Assembly (NCBI GenBank): GCA_900549295.1
Contig: URNG01000051.1
Location: 1-20,862 of the forward strand
Length of the DNA stretch: 20,862 nt
Source: an uncultured Rhodocyclaceae bacterium
GTDB taxonomy: Bacteria > Pseudomonadota > Gammaproteobacteria > Burkholderiales > Rhodocyclaceae
Direction of reading: 5' to 3'
Part shown: in pieces, positions 10,027 to 19,488 of the stretch
Layout of the letters: every line of letters starts with the position of its first letter
Position numbering within the stretch: position 1 is the first letter of the stretch
The notes under the pieces: model-generated
Seen by the model: the letters and a program-made list of their open reading frames with translations, nothing else
The model's database searches: none
Told to the model about the DNA's origin: nothing
Made by a program: the position numbers and the translations under genes

Positions 10027-11847
10027 ATGCGACGCCTGATGGTCACTCTCCACGACACCGATTTTTCCGAGCTGCACCGCATCATCCACGGCGCGCTGCT
10101 GACCCCGGTTTTCCAGCCCATCATCGACTTCCGCACGCGCACGATCCTTGGCTACGAAGCCCTGATCCGTGGTCCGGAAAACAGTCCATTGCACATGCCG
10201 GACCATTTGTTTGCCGCTGCCGCCACGCTCGACCTGAGCCTACCGCTGGAACAACTGTGCCGGGAGGCCAGCTTGCGCGCCTTTGCCCGCCTCAACCTGG
10301 GCGGGCGGCTGTTTCTCAATATCTCGCTGAGCAGCCTGTTCGATCCACAGTTGCTCAACGGCCAGACGCAACGCCTGCTCAGTGAAATCGGCCTGCCCGC
10401 CAACCGCATCGTGCTCGAACTGACCGAGCGCCAGAACATCACCGATCTGCCGGATATTCACGGGGTTCTGTCGCACTATCGCGGGCGCGGCTTCCAGATC
10501 GCCATTGACGATCTGGGCGAAGGTTTCGCCAATTTGCGCATGTGGTCCGAGCTGCGTCCGGAATTCGTCAAGATCGACAAACATTTCGTGCAGGGCATCG
10601 CCGACGACCGCATCAAGTACCACTTCGTACGCGCCATGCAAGATCTGGCCGGTATCTGCAACGCCGCGCTGGTTGCCGAAGGCATCGAACGCATCGAGGA
10701 TTTCAACTGCGTGCGCGACATGGGCATCGCCTGCGGGCAAGGCTATTTCATTGCCCGGCCTGCGCCGCAGCCGCTGCGCGCCTTGCCGGAGCGGGCAGTG
10801 ACGGCGCTCGACAGCCGCCAGATTTCCATCACCCCGCAGGCCTTCGGCCACGGCAAGACGCCAACTGCCGGGGCGTTGCTGCGTTACATCGAACCGCTGC
10901 CCTACGGCGCAACCAACGATGAAGCCGTCGATCGCTTCGAACGCGAACCGGCGCTGTATGTGCTGCCCGTCGTCAAGGGCGAACTCCCCATCGGGATGCT
11001 GAACCGCTCGAACCTGATCGACCGCTTCGCCCGGCCGTTTCGCCGCGAACTATTCGGAGCCAAGAACTGTGAGATATTCATGGATCACACGCCGCTCATC
11101 GTCGACCAGCATGCCAGCATCCAGGAACTTGCCATGATGCTGGCCCAGGCTCCCAAGCATTCCCTGTTCGACGGTTTCATCGTCACCGGCGAGGGTCGTT
11201 ACCTCGGCGTCGGCAGCAGCCAGGATTTGATGGCAACGATCACCGAAATGCAGATCAGCGCCGCCCGCTACGCCAATCCGCTGACCCAGTTGCCCGGCAA
11301 CGTACCGATCAACGAACATATCGACCGCATCCTGGCCGCCGGTGCGGAATGCACCGCTGCCTACGTCGATATCGACAACTTCAAACCCTTCAACGACCAA
11401 TTCGGCTACCGGCGCGGCGACGATCTGATCCAGTTGCTGGGTCGACTGATCTGCGAGGTCACAGACGCGCACAGCGATTTCGTCGGCCACATCGGCGGCG
11501 ACGATTTTTTCGTGATTTTTCAGAACCCGAACTGGGAAACCGCCTGCCGGGAAATCGTGCACCGTTTCAGTTGCATGGTCAGCAAGATGATCGATCCGCA
11601 GGAAAAGATACAGGGCGGCTATCTGGCCGAAAATCGGCGCGGCGAACTGGGTCTGGTACCGCTGCCGACGCTATCCATCGGCGCGGTCAAGGTCAGCCCG
11701 CAGCAGTTCGGGTCGAACCGCGAAGTCGCCGCTGCGGCTGCCGAAGCCAAGAAGCAGGCCAAGAAACGCTCCAAGGAGCACGGTGGCAAAGGCCATCTCT
11801 TCATCGAGCAGCGGCGCTACGTCAGTCACGCCGCCAGCCTGAACTGA
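10027..11847 (+). CDS. EAL-CBS-GGDEF signalling protein (c-di-GMP phosphodiesterase candidate)
   Basis: The product has 606 residues. An EAL domain comes first (about 15-255), then a CBS-pair region (about 280-410), then a GGDEF domain (about 425-590). The EAL catalytic set looks complete: EALIRG (Glu44), LNIS, ELTER, AIDDLGEG, KIDK, AEGIE and GQGYF, so c-di-GMP hydrolysis is likely. The GGDEF signature reads GGDDF (490-494), with Asp replacing the second acidic Glu, and no RxxD inhibitory site is visible just upstream. That domain may be weakly active or purely regulatory. The CBS pair could bind an adenine nucleotide. No membrane segments are seen, so the protein is probably cytoplasmic. 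Start choice is between ATG 10027 and ATG 10039; neither has a clear ribosome binding site. The gene diverges from metH and runs convergently into the LysR gene with 14 bases between them. Confidence 0.9.
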   Translation: MRRLMVTLHDTDFSELHRIIHGALLTPVFQPIIDFRTRTILGYEALIRGPENSPLHMPDHLFAAAATLDLSLPLEQLCREASLRAFARLNLGGRLFLNISLSSLFDPQLLNGQTQRLLSEIGLPANRIVLELTERQNITDLPDIHGVLSHYRGRGFQIAIDDLGEGFANLRMWSELRPEFVKIDKHFVQGIADDRIKYHFVRAMQDLAGICNAALVAEGIERIEDFNCVRDMGIACGQGYFIARPAPQPLRALPERAVTALDSRQISITPQAFGHGKTPTAGALLRYIEPLPYGATNDEAVDRFEREPALYVLPVVKGELPIGMLNRSNLIDRFARPFRRELFGAKNCEIFMDHTPLIVDQHASIQELAMMLAQAPKHSLFDGFIVTGEGRYLGVGSSQDLMATITEMQISAARYANPLTQLPGNVPINEHIDRILAAGAECTAAYVDIDNFKPFNDQFGYRRGDDLIQLLGRLICEVTDAHSDFVGHIGGDDFFVIFQNPNWETACREIVHRFSCMVSKMIDPQEKIQGGYLAENRRGELGLVPLPTLSIGAVKVSPQQFGSNREVAAAAAEAKKQAKKRSKEHGGKGHLFIEQRRYVSHAASLN

Positions 11848-11861
11848 GCCGCGCCGGGCGG

Positions 11862-12761
11862 TTATTTTTCTTCCCTGTAGCGCAGCGCCTCGACCACCAG
11901 CGCGAATACCGGCGACGGCTGGCGGCGGTGCGGGTAATAGAGGTAGTGGCCGGGAAACGGGTCGCACCAGTCGTCCAGCACGCTGACCAGACGGCCGGCC
12001 TCGATGTGCGGCGCGACTTCGTCCCGCAGCAGGTAGGCGATGCCCAGTCCGGCCAACGCGGCGTTCGCGATGTGGGGAGAAGTGTTGAAGATCAGTTGCC
12101 CGTCCACGCGCACGTTCTGCTGCTGCCCGCCCTTCAGGAAATCCCAGACGTAGAACCCGCTGCCGGATGCCGAACGCTTGTTGATGCAGTTGTGCTCCAG
12201 CAGGTCGCGCGGCTTTTCCGGAACGGGGCGGGAGGCGAAGTAGGCGGGCGAGGCGACCGCCGCCATGCGCATCGGCGGCCCGATGGGCACGGCGATCATG
12301 TCCTTGTCGATGGATTCACCGAGCCGCACGCCGGCGTCGAAGCGATCCGCCACGATGTCCCGGAAGCCGTAATTCACGTCGAACTCGATGCGGATGTCCG
12401 GGTACTCGCGCAGCACGGGCGCGAGCTTCGGCAGCAGCGTCGCTCGCAGGACGTGATCGCTGCACGTGATGCGCACGGTGCCGGCCGGCTTGTCGCGCAG
12501 TTCGGTCAGTTCGTCGAGTTCGGCCTCGATCTCGTCGAAGCGGTGACCGATGGCGTTCAACAGGCGCTCGCCCGCCGCCGTCGGCGACACGCTGCGCGTG
12601 GTGCGGGTCAGCAGCCGGATCTGGAGCCGCGCTTCCAGACCGTTGATCGCCTGACTCAAAGCCGATTGCGTCACGCCCAGATGCGCTGCCGCGCGCGTGA
12701 AGCTGCCGGCGCGGGCGATGGTGACGAAATACAGCAGGTCGTTGAGGTTACGTCTGGCCAT
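11862..12761 (-). CDS. LysR-family transcriptional regulator
   Basis: The 299-residue protein has an N-terminal winged helix-turn-helix (about 1-62, with GSFTRAAAHLGVTQSALSQAINGLE and the RTTRSVSPTAAGERLL wing) and a C-terminal effector-binding domain (about 90-295). The start ATG at 12761 follows GGGAGG at a good distance. It is divergent from the five-gene operon beginning at 12868, with a 106-base AT-rich gap. This is the classical arrangement in which a LysR protein controls its neighbour and itself. The sequence resembles the AKR/SDR-associated LysR group often found beside oxidoreductase genes. The inducer is unknown. Confidence 0.93.
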   Translation of the reverse strand: MARRNLNDLLYFVTIARAGSFTRAAAHLGVTQSALSQAINGLEARLQIRLLTRTTRSVSPTAAGERLLNAIGHRFDEIEAELDELTELRDKPAGTVRITCSDHVLRATLLPKLAPVLREYPDIRIEFDVNYGFRDIVADRFDAGVRLGESIDKDMIAVPIGPPMRMAAVASPAYFASRPVPEKPRDLLEHNCINKRSASGSGFYVWDFLKGGQQQNVRVDGQLIFNTSPHIANAALAGLGIAYLLRDEVAPHIEAGRLVSVLDDWCDPFPGHYLYYPHRRQPSPVFALVVEALRYREEK

Positions 12762-12785
12762 GACCGGCCTCCCGTGGGTTTGCGA

Positions 12786-12835
12786 GGATATTGGTTAGAT
12801 TACCTTATAGGGTCTTTAAGTATTCATTAGCTAGT
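12786..12835. promoter_or_regulatory. AT-rich divergent promoter/operator region
   Basis: The stretch GATATTGGTTAGATTACC through TTTAAGTATTCATTAGCTAG is markedly AT-rich against GC-rich surroundings and sits between the divergent LysR gene and the operon it probably controls. It is the natural place for both promoters and the LysR binding site. Several T-N11-A matches exist, but in such AT-rich sequence they mean little, and I could not pick a unique -35/-10 pair. A short hairpin, GGCCG-CCCTT-CGGCC, follows near 12839-12853 in the + leader. Confidence 0.45.
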
Positions 12836-12867
12836 CAGGCCGCCCTTCGGCCGGGAAGATACGAGGC

Positions 12868-13398
12868 ATGAAAAAGTCGCTGCCCACTTCCCCCCTGCCC
12901 ACTTTCCAATATGCCCCGCGCTCCCAATGGCGGCGCTCGGCACTGGCGCGACTGGCCGGCGCGCTCCTCGGGCTGGCCGCCTGTATTCCCGACGCTTCGC
13001 TCGCCCAAATCCCGGCTGGCGCCGCCACCGCAAAAGAGTCCGCCATGAAGATTCGCCTGATCGTCGGTAACGAGATCGCCACCGCCACGCTGTACGACAA
13101 CGCCACCGCGCGGGATTTCGTGTCGCTGCTGCCGCTCTCCCTGACGATGACCGACTACGCCGCCATCGAGCGCGTCGCCGACCTGCCGCGCAAGCTGGCG
13201 ACGCGAGGCGCGCCCGAGGGCATGGCGCCTGTGGCCGGTGAACTGACCTACTACGCCCCCTGGGGCAATCTGGCGATTTTCATCGAGGGCCGCTCGTGGT
13301 CGCGCAGCCTGCTGCCGCTCGGCAAGGTGGACGAGAGCTTGCCCGTTCTCTCCCGGCCCGGCCCGTACACGCTGCGCATCGAGCGCGTGACGCCGTGA
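12868..13398 (+). CDS. Cyclophilin-like fold protein, secreted or lipoprotein
   Basis: The 176-residue product has a basic N-terminus and a hydrophobic stretch (RRSALARLAGALLGLAAC). It could be cut by signal peptidase II at LAAC (lipobox-like, Cys about 39) or by signal peptidase I after DASLA. The mature domain, from MKIRLIVGNEIATATLYDN (about residue 60) to the end, matches the bacterial cyclophilin-like family: conserved ARDFVSLLPLSLTMTDY, a GELTYYAPWGNLAIF block, then a barrel-closing end. Function is unknown; members are often encoded beside flavodoxins and aldo/keto reductases. ATG 13045 is an alternative start giving a cytoplasmic form. It is the first gene of the operon, 37 bases before the SDR gene. 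Confidence 0.8.
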   Translation: MKKSLPTSPLPTFQYAPRSQWRRSALARLAGALLGLAACIPDASLAQIPAGAATAKESAMKIRLIVGNEIATATLYDNATARDFVSLLPLSLTMTDYAAIERVADLPRKLATRGAPEGMAPVAGELTYYAPWGNLAIFIEGRSWSRSLLPLGKVDESLPVLSRPGPYTLRIERVTP

Positions 13399-13435
13399 AC
13401 CTTCTTTCGTCGACAACTTATTGGAGCATCGAAAC

Positions 13436-14203
13436 ATGAATCCGATTTATGACTTCAAGGGCCAGGTAGCCCTGGTGACCGGCGCTGCGATGGGCATGGG
13501 TCTGGCGACCGCCCGCGCCTTCGCGCAGAGCGGCGCGTCCGTGGTGCTGGCCGACCGCGACGGCGAGCGCGCCGCGCAGGAAGCGGCGAAGATCGTCGCC
13601 GACGGCGGCACGGCCATCGGCATCGCCTGCGATGTCAGTATCGAAACGCAGGTCGCCGCGATGGTCGAACGCACGGTCGCCGAATACGGCCGCCTCGACA
13701 TGGCCTTCAACAACGCAGGCGTAATGGCAAAGATCGCACCGACGGCGGATGCCACCAGCGAGGAATTCGAGCGCGTGATCGGCATCAACCTGCGCGGCGT
13801 GTGGAACTGCATGAAGTACGAACTGTTCCAGATGCAGCGCCAGGGCGGCGGCGCCATCGTCAACAACGCCTCGGTCGGCGCGCTGACCGGCAACCCCGGC
13901 ATTGGTGCCTACATCGCCTCCAAGCATGGCGTGGTCGGCCTGACCCGCACCGCCGGCTTGGAGTACTGCACGCAGGGCATCCGCGTAAACGCGGTGAATC
14001 CCTGCACGATCGACACCCAGATCGCCCGCGACGTGGTCGGCGGCAGCGAGGAAGCCTTCGCCGAACTGGAAAAAGGCGCGCCCATCGGTCGCGCCGGCCG
14101 GCCCGAGGAAATCGCCTCGGCGGTGCTGTGGCTGTGCAGCCCCGGCGCCAGCTACGTGATCGGCGAGGCGCTGACCATAGACGGCGGCCTGACGGTGCGC
14201 TGA
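13436..14203 (+). CDS. Short-chain dehydrogenase/reductase (classical SDR)
   Basis: The 255-residue cytoplasmic oxidoreductase has the full classical SDR set: the cofactor loop TGAAMGMG (15-22), NNAG (92-95), Asn118, Ser146 in NNASVG, Tyr159 and Lys163 in YIASK, and the C-terminal PEEIASAVLWLCSPGASYVIGEALTIDGG. Asp40 at the end of the second strand (VVLADRD) suggests NAD(H) rather than NADP(H). I chose the ATG at 13436 (MNPIYDFKG), with GGAG nine bases upstream; a TTG at 13421 would add five residues but overlaps that site. The substrate cannot be told. It is the second gene of the operon. Confidence 0.92.
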   Translation: MNPIYDFKGQVALVTGAAMGMGLATARAFAQSGASVVLADRDGERAAQEAAKIVADGGTAIGIACDVSIETQVAAMVERTVAEYGRLDMAFNNAGVMAKIAPTADATSEEFERVIGINLRGVWNCMKYELFQMQRQGGGAIVNNASVGALTGNPGIGAYIASKHGVVGLTRTAGLEYCTQGIRVNAVNPCTIDTQIARDVVGGSEEAFAELEKGAPIGRAGRPEEIASAVLWLCSPGASYVIGEALTIDGGLTVR

Positions 14204-14236
14204 CCCGCCGGTCGGCCTTAATCGAGGAGACGCACA

Positions 14237-15412
<1,176 letters not shown>

Positions 15413-15478
15413 GGGCGGCAGAGGCGCCGATCCAGGCATTTCACCGAACCCTCGCCCCCCTGCACTGCGGAGAAAACC

Positions 15479-16600
15479 ATGAGCGAACCCACACCTCACA
15501 CTACCCATATCGACCTACCCGCTGATTCAACCCCCTCCCGCCGCCGTTTCATCCGGGGTGCCGCGCTCGCCGGTTCGGCGGCGCTGCTGGCCGGGCATTC
15601 GGGCCTGACGCGGGCCGCACCCACGACCACTACGGAGACGAACGACATGCAACCGACGCAGGCATGGGACAAGACCTTCCCCCGAAGCAACGAGGTCGAG
15701 CACCGGAAAATCACTTTCAGGAACCGCTACGGCATCACACTGGCGGCCGATCTGTATCTGCCGAAGACGCGCACGGGCAAACTCGCGGCGATTGCCGTCA
15801 GCGGCCCGTTCGGCGCGGTAAAGGAGCAATCGTCGGGCCTGTACGCGCAGACGCTGGCCGAGCGCGGCTTCGTCACGCTGGCCTTCGACCCCTCCTACAC
15901 CGGCGAGAGCGGCGGCGAGCCACGCAATGTGGCCTCGCCCGACATCAACACCGAGGATTTCAGCGCGGCGGTGGATTGCCTCGGCCTCTTGCCGGAAGTC
16001 GAGCGTGAGCGCATCGGCATTCTCGGCATCTGCGGCTGGGGCGGCATGGCGCTGAACGCTGCGGCCATCGATAAACGCATCAAGGCCGTCGCCGCCAGCA
16101 CCATGTACGACATGACGCGGGTGATGTCCAAGGGTTACAACGACAGCACGACCGAACAGCGCGCCCGGACGCTGGAACAACTGGGCCGGCAACGCTGGCT
16201 GGACGCGGAAAGCGGCAGCCCCGCCTACCAACCGCCCTACAACGAACTGCACGGCGGCGAGGCGCAGTTTCTCGTCGACTACGCCGACTATTACCGGACG
16301 CCGCGCGGCTACCACGCGCGCTCGGTCAACTCCGGCAACGCCTGGACGATCACCACGCCGCTGTCGTTCATGAACATGCCGCTGCTCAGCCACATTCAGG
16401 AAATCGCGCCGCGCCCGATCCTGCTGATCCACGGCGAAAAGGCCCACTCGCGCTATTTCAGCGAAACCGCCTACGCGGCGGCGGCAGCGCCGAAGGAACT
16501 GCTGATCGTACCGGGGGCCAATCACGTCGATCTGTACGACCGGATGGACAGGATTCCTTTCGACAAGCTGACGGCGTTCTTCCGGGAACATCTGGCTTGA
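15479..16600 (+). CDS. Alpha/beta hydrolase with Tat signal and cysteine nucleophile
   Basis: The 373-residue protein begins with a Tat-type signal, SRRRFIRGAALAG (Arg21-Arg23), with a probable cut near LTRAAP (about 48). The hydrolase fold follows, with the oxyanion-side motif VSGPFGAVKEQSSG and the nucleophile elbow GICGWGG. Cys185 takes the place of the usual serine, as in dienelactone hydrolases and YcjY-like proteins. The charge-relay His is likely His349 in PGANHVDLYD, and the acid is probably in the HGEKAHSRYF region. The substrate is unknown; an ester, lactone or thioester is possible. GGAG precedes the ATG. The stop codon overlaps the start of the downstream exporter, so the two are translationally coupled. 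Confidence 0.9.
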   Translation: MSEPTPHTTHIDLPADSTPSRRRFIRGAALAGSAALLAGHSGLTRAAPTTTTETNDMQPTQAWDKTFPRSNEVEHRKITFRNRYGITLAADLYLPKTRTGKLAAIAVSGPFGAVKEQSSGLYAQTLAERGFVTLAFDPSYTGESGGEPRNVASPDINTEDFSAAVDCLGLLPEVERERIGILGICGWGGMALNAAAIDKRIKAVAASTMYDMTRVMSKGYNDSTTEQRARTLEQLGRQRWLDAESGSPAYQPPYNELHGGEAQFLVDYADYYRTPRGYHARSVNSGNAWTITTPLSFMNMPLLSHIQEIAPRPILLIHGEKAHSRYFSETAYAAAAAPKELLIVPGANHVDLYDRMDRIPFDKLTAFFREHLA

Positions 16601-17766
16601 GCGGACGATCCGCCGCGCCACCCGCGTACTGGAGCGGCGTTTTCTCGATGACGCTGTGCGTGTTCACGCTGATCGCCTCGGAATTCCTGCCGGTCAGCCT
16701 GCTCACGCCGATAGCGGTCGACCTCCAGGTCAGCGAAGGCATGGCCGGGCAGGGCATCGCCATTTCCGGCGCGCTCGCGGTGCTGACCAGCCTGTCGATT
16801 TCGGCGCTGGCCGGCGGCATCGACCGCAAGACGCTGCTGCTGGCGCTGACCGCGCTGATGGGTGTTTCCGGAGCCGTCGTCGCGCTGGCGTCGAACTATC
16901 CGGCCTACATGATCGGCCGCGCGCTCATCGGCGTGGTGATCGGCGGCTTCTGGTCGATGTCGGCGGCAATGGCGATGCGGCTGGTGCCTGTCGCCTCGGT
17001 GCCGAAGGCGCTGGCGATCTTCAACGGCGGCAATGCGCTGGCGACCGTCGTCGCGGCCCCGCTGGGCGCGTGGCTCGGAGCCGTCATCGGCTGGCGCGGT
17101 GCGTTCTGGTGTCTGGCGCCGGTGGCGCTGCTCACCTTCGTCTGGCAGTGGGTCAGCCTGCCGGCGATGCCGGCCGAGCCGCGCGCGCCGGGTTCCGGCA
17201 ACGTGCTCCGGCTGCTCGGAAACCGTACCGTCGCGCTCGGCATGGCCGGCTGCGGCCTGTTCTTCATGGGTCAATTCGCACTGTTCACCTACGTGCGGCC
17301 CTTTCTCGAAACCGTGACGCGGGTCGAAGTTGCCGCGCTGTCGCTGATCCTGCTAGCGATCGGCGTTGCCGGGTTCATCGGCACGGCGCTGATCGGTTCC
17401 ATCCTCAAGCGCAGCCCGCATGGCACGCTGATCGCCATTCCCGTTCTCATGGCGGCGATTGCCGTGGCGCTGATTCCCTTCGGCGGCAGGGTCGCGCCCG
17501 TCACGGCACTGCTGGCGCTGTGGGGACTGCTCGCCACGTCGGCGCCCGTCGGCTGGTGGAGTTGGCTCGCGCAGGCGATGCCGAAGAACGCCGAAGCGGG
17601 CGGCGGCTTGATGGTGGCGGTGATCCAGCTATCCATCGCCCTTGGCTCCACCGTCGGCGGCCTGCTGTTCGATGCGAGCGGCTATCGAAGTACCTTCGCC
17701 GCCAGCGCGGCACTGCTGCTGGCTACGGCGTTTCTCGCCTTGCGGACGGGGCGCTGGGCAGCCTGA
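16597..17766 (+). CDS. MFS transporter, NepI-like
   Basis: The 389-residue protein has about 12 hydrophobic segments and reads like E. coli NepI (purine ribonucleoside exporter) along its length: WSGVFSMTLCVFTLIASEFLPVSLLTP, SEGMAGQ, GRALIGVVIGGFWSMSAAMAMRLVP, PKALAIFNGGNA and PVGWWSWLAQAMP. It probably exports a small polar compound by proton antiport, but the ligand need not be a nucleoside. The start is a TTG at 16597 that overlaps the hydrolase stop (TTGA). GGGAA lies about ten bases before it. The first ATG (16648) would cut into helix 1, which supports the TTG. It is the last gene of the operon, closed by the terminator at 17789. Confidence 0.88.
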   Translation: MSGRSAAPPAYWSGVFSMTLCVFTLIASEFLPVSLLTPIAVDLQVSEGMAGQGIAISGALAVLTSLSISALAGGIDRKTLLLALTALMGVSGAVVALASNYPAYMIGRALIGVVIGGFWSMSAAMAMRLVPVASVPKALAIFNGGNALATVVAAPLGAWLGAVIGWRGAFWCLAPVALLTFVWQWVSLPAMPAEPRAPGSGNVLRLLGNRTVALGMAGCGLFFMGQFALFTYVRPFLETVTRVEVAALSLILLAIGVAGFIGTALIGSILKRSPHGTLIAIPVLMAAIAVALIPFGGRVAPVTALLALWGLLATSAPVGWWSWLAQAMPKNAEAGGGLMVAVIQLSIALGSTVGGLLFDASGYRSTFAASAALLLATAFLALRTGRWAA

Positions 17767-17788
17767 ATCCGTTCAAACCATCCAAAAA

Positions 17789-17821
17789 CCGGGGGCCGTG
17801 CGTTTTCCGCGCGGCCCCCGG
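17789..17821. terminator. Bidirectional intrinsic terminator
   Basis: CCGGGGGCCGTGCG (17789-17802), the loop TTTTC and CGCGCGGCCCCCGG (17808-17821) form a 14-bp stem with a single G-U pair. A run of five A precedes it and TTT follows, so it can work in both directions. It sits between the convergent exporter (+) and katA (-) genes. Confidence 0.9.
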
Positions 17822-17838
17822 TTTGCATTACCCGTCAA

Positions 17839-19368
17839 TCAAGCCGGCAGAGCCACCAGCGGATTGCCGAACATCGGATCGTCCTTCTGCGAGGCCAGGG
17901 CTTTCTGCAAATCCAGGCCCATCGCGGCGGCGACGCCCGCCCCGTAGGCCGGGTCGGCGGCGTGGCAGTTGCGGATGTGGCGGAATTTGACGAATTCCGG
18001 CGCATCGCCCATGCCGCGCGCGGTGTTGCCGAACAACGCTTCCTTTTGTTCCGGCGTCATCAACTGGAACAGCTTGCGCGGCTGCTCGAAGTAGTTGCTG
18101 TCGTCCTTGTGGAAGCTCCAGTGCTGCGCATCGCCGTTGATCTTCAAGGGCGGTTCGGCGAACTCGGGCTGCGCCTGCCATTGGCCGAAGCTGTTCGGCT
18201 CGTAGTGCGGCGCGCTGCCGTAGTTGGCGTCCACCCGGCCCTGGCCGTCACGGTGGTTGCTGTGCACCGGGCAGCGGGCGGCGTTCACCGGAATCTGCTG
18301 ATAGTTCGCGCCCAGGCGGTAGCGCTGCGCGTCCGGGTAGTTGATGAGGCGCGCCTGCAGCATGCGGTCGGGCGAAACGCCGATGCCCGGCACCAGGTTG
18401 CTCGGCGAGAAGGCCGACTGCTCGACGTCGAGGAAGAAGTTTTCCGGGTTCTTGTTCAGCTCGAACTCGCCGACTTCGATCAGCGGGTAGTCGGCATGCG
18501 GCCAGACCTTGGTCAGGTCGAACGGGTGGTAGGGCACCTTCTCGGCGTCGGCTTCCGGCATCACCTGCACGTACATCGTCCATTTCGGAAACTCGCCGCG
18601 CTCGATTGCTTCGTACAGGTCGCGCTGATGGCTTTCGCGGCAGTGGCCGATGACTTCCGTTGCCTCGGCATCGGTCAGGTTCTTGATGCCTTGCTGCGTC
18701 TTGAAGTGCATCTTGACCCAGAAACGCTCGCCGTCCTTGTTCCAGAAGCTGTAGGTATGCGAGGAAAAGCCGTGCATGTGGCGGTAGCTCGCCGGAATGC
18801 CGCGGTCGCTCATGACCACCGTGATCTGGTGCAGGGCTTCCGGCAGGAGCGTCCAGTAATCCCAGTTATTGGTGGCGCTGCGCAGATTGGTTTTGGGGTC
18901 GCGCTTGACGGCCTTGTTCAGATCGGGGAACTGGCGCGGATCGCGGATGAAGAACACCGGCGTGTTGTTGCCGACCATGTCCCAGTTGCCTTCTTCGGTG
19001 TAGAACTTGAGCGCGAAGCCGCGAATGTCGCGCTCGGCATCCGCCGCGCCGCGCTCGCCGGCCACGGTGGTGAAGCGGGCGAACATTTCGGTTTTCTTGC
19101 CGACTTTCTCGAAAATTTTGGCGCGGGTGTACCGGGTGATGTCCTTCGTCACGGTAAAGGTGCCGAACGCACCCGAACCCTTGGCGTGCATGCGGCGCTC
19201 GGGAATCACTTCGCGCACGAAGTTGGCAAGCTTTTCATTGAGCCACACGTCCTGCGCAAGCAGAGGACCGCGCGGGCCGGCAGTGAGGCTGTCGCGGTTG
19301 CTGCTGACCGGCATCCCGAAATCGGTGGTCAGGTGGGTGACGGGGCACTTCGTAGGTTTATCTGACAT
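17839..19368 (-). CDS. katA: Monofunctional haem catalase
   Basis: The 509-residue enzyme dismutates hydrogen peroxide. The distal catalytic His61 lies in RRMHAKGSGAFG, the distal Asn in MVGNNTPVFF, and the proximal haem-ligand Tyr in RLINYPDAQRYRLG. Length and the absence of a long C-terminal flavodoxin-like domain place it among small-subunit catalases, probably clade 3, which usually bind NADPH. The N-terminus (MSDKPTKCPVTHLTTDFG) lacks a signal peptide, so it should be cytoplasmic. The ribosome binding site AGGAGA lies nine bases before the ATG. The upstream region contains a CTAT-N7-ATAG match to the OxyR core. The symbol katA is the usual one for such genes and is given by family only. 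Confidence 0.95.
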   Translation of the reverse strand: MSDKPTKCPVTHLTTDFGMPVSSNRDSLTAGPRGPLLAQDVWLNEKLANFVREVIPERRMHAKGSGAFGTFTVTKDITRYTRAKIFEKVGKKTEMFARFTTVAGERGAADAERDIRGFALKFYTEEGNWDMVGNNTPVFFIRDPRQFPDLNKAVKRDPKTNLRSATNNWDYWTLLPEALHQITVVMSDRGIPASYRHMHGFSSHTYSFWNKDGERFWVKMHFKTQQGIKNLTDAEATEVIGHCRESHQRDLYEAIERGEFPKWTMYVQVMPEADAEKVPYHPFDLTKVWPHADYPLIEVGEFELNKNPENFFLDVEQSAFSPSNLVPGIGVSPDRMLQARLINYPDAQRYRLGANYQQIPVNAARCPVHSNHRDGQGRVDANYGSAPHYEPNSFGQWQAQPEFAEPPLKINGDAQHWSFHKDDSNYFEQPRKLFQLMTPEQKEALFGNTARGMGDAPEFVKFRHIRNCHAADPAYGAGVAAAMGLDLQKALASQKDDPMFGNPLVALPA

Positions 19369-19400
19369 GGTATCTCTCTCCTAAGGCCGTGATAAAAATG

Positions 19401-19486
19401 GCGGTTCAACCGCTGGGGAAATACTAGTTTCCTGCTCGCTGTTTTCCCATTGAATAATGGCTATCGGGGGAATAGCGTCATACGAG
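19401..19486 (-). promoter_or_regulatory. Candidate katA promoter region with OxyR-like site
   Basis: CTAT (19461-19464), seven bases, then ATAG (19472-19475) is the inner half of the OxyR consensus (ATAG-N7-CTAT-N7-ATAG-N7-CTAT). The outer tetrads at 19450 and 19483 do not match. On the - strand a -10-like TAGTAT (19426-19421) lies about 40 bases downstream with a poor -35, as expected for an activated promoter. Two palindromes are also present: GGAAATACTAGTTTCC (19417-19432) and GCGGTTCAACCGC (19401-19413), the latter in the leader. Confidence 0.35.
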
Positions 19487-19488
19487 CA

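Noticed and set aside
17962..19365. 467-codon + strand frame opposite katA
   Set aside because: Antisense to a complete catalase; no motif, and Val/Ala/Arg/His bias typical of shadows.
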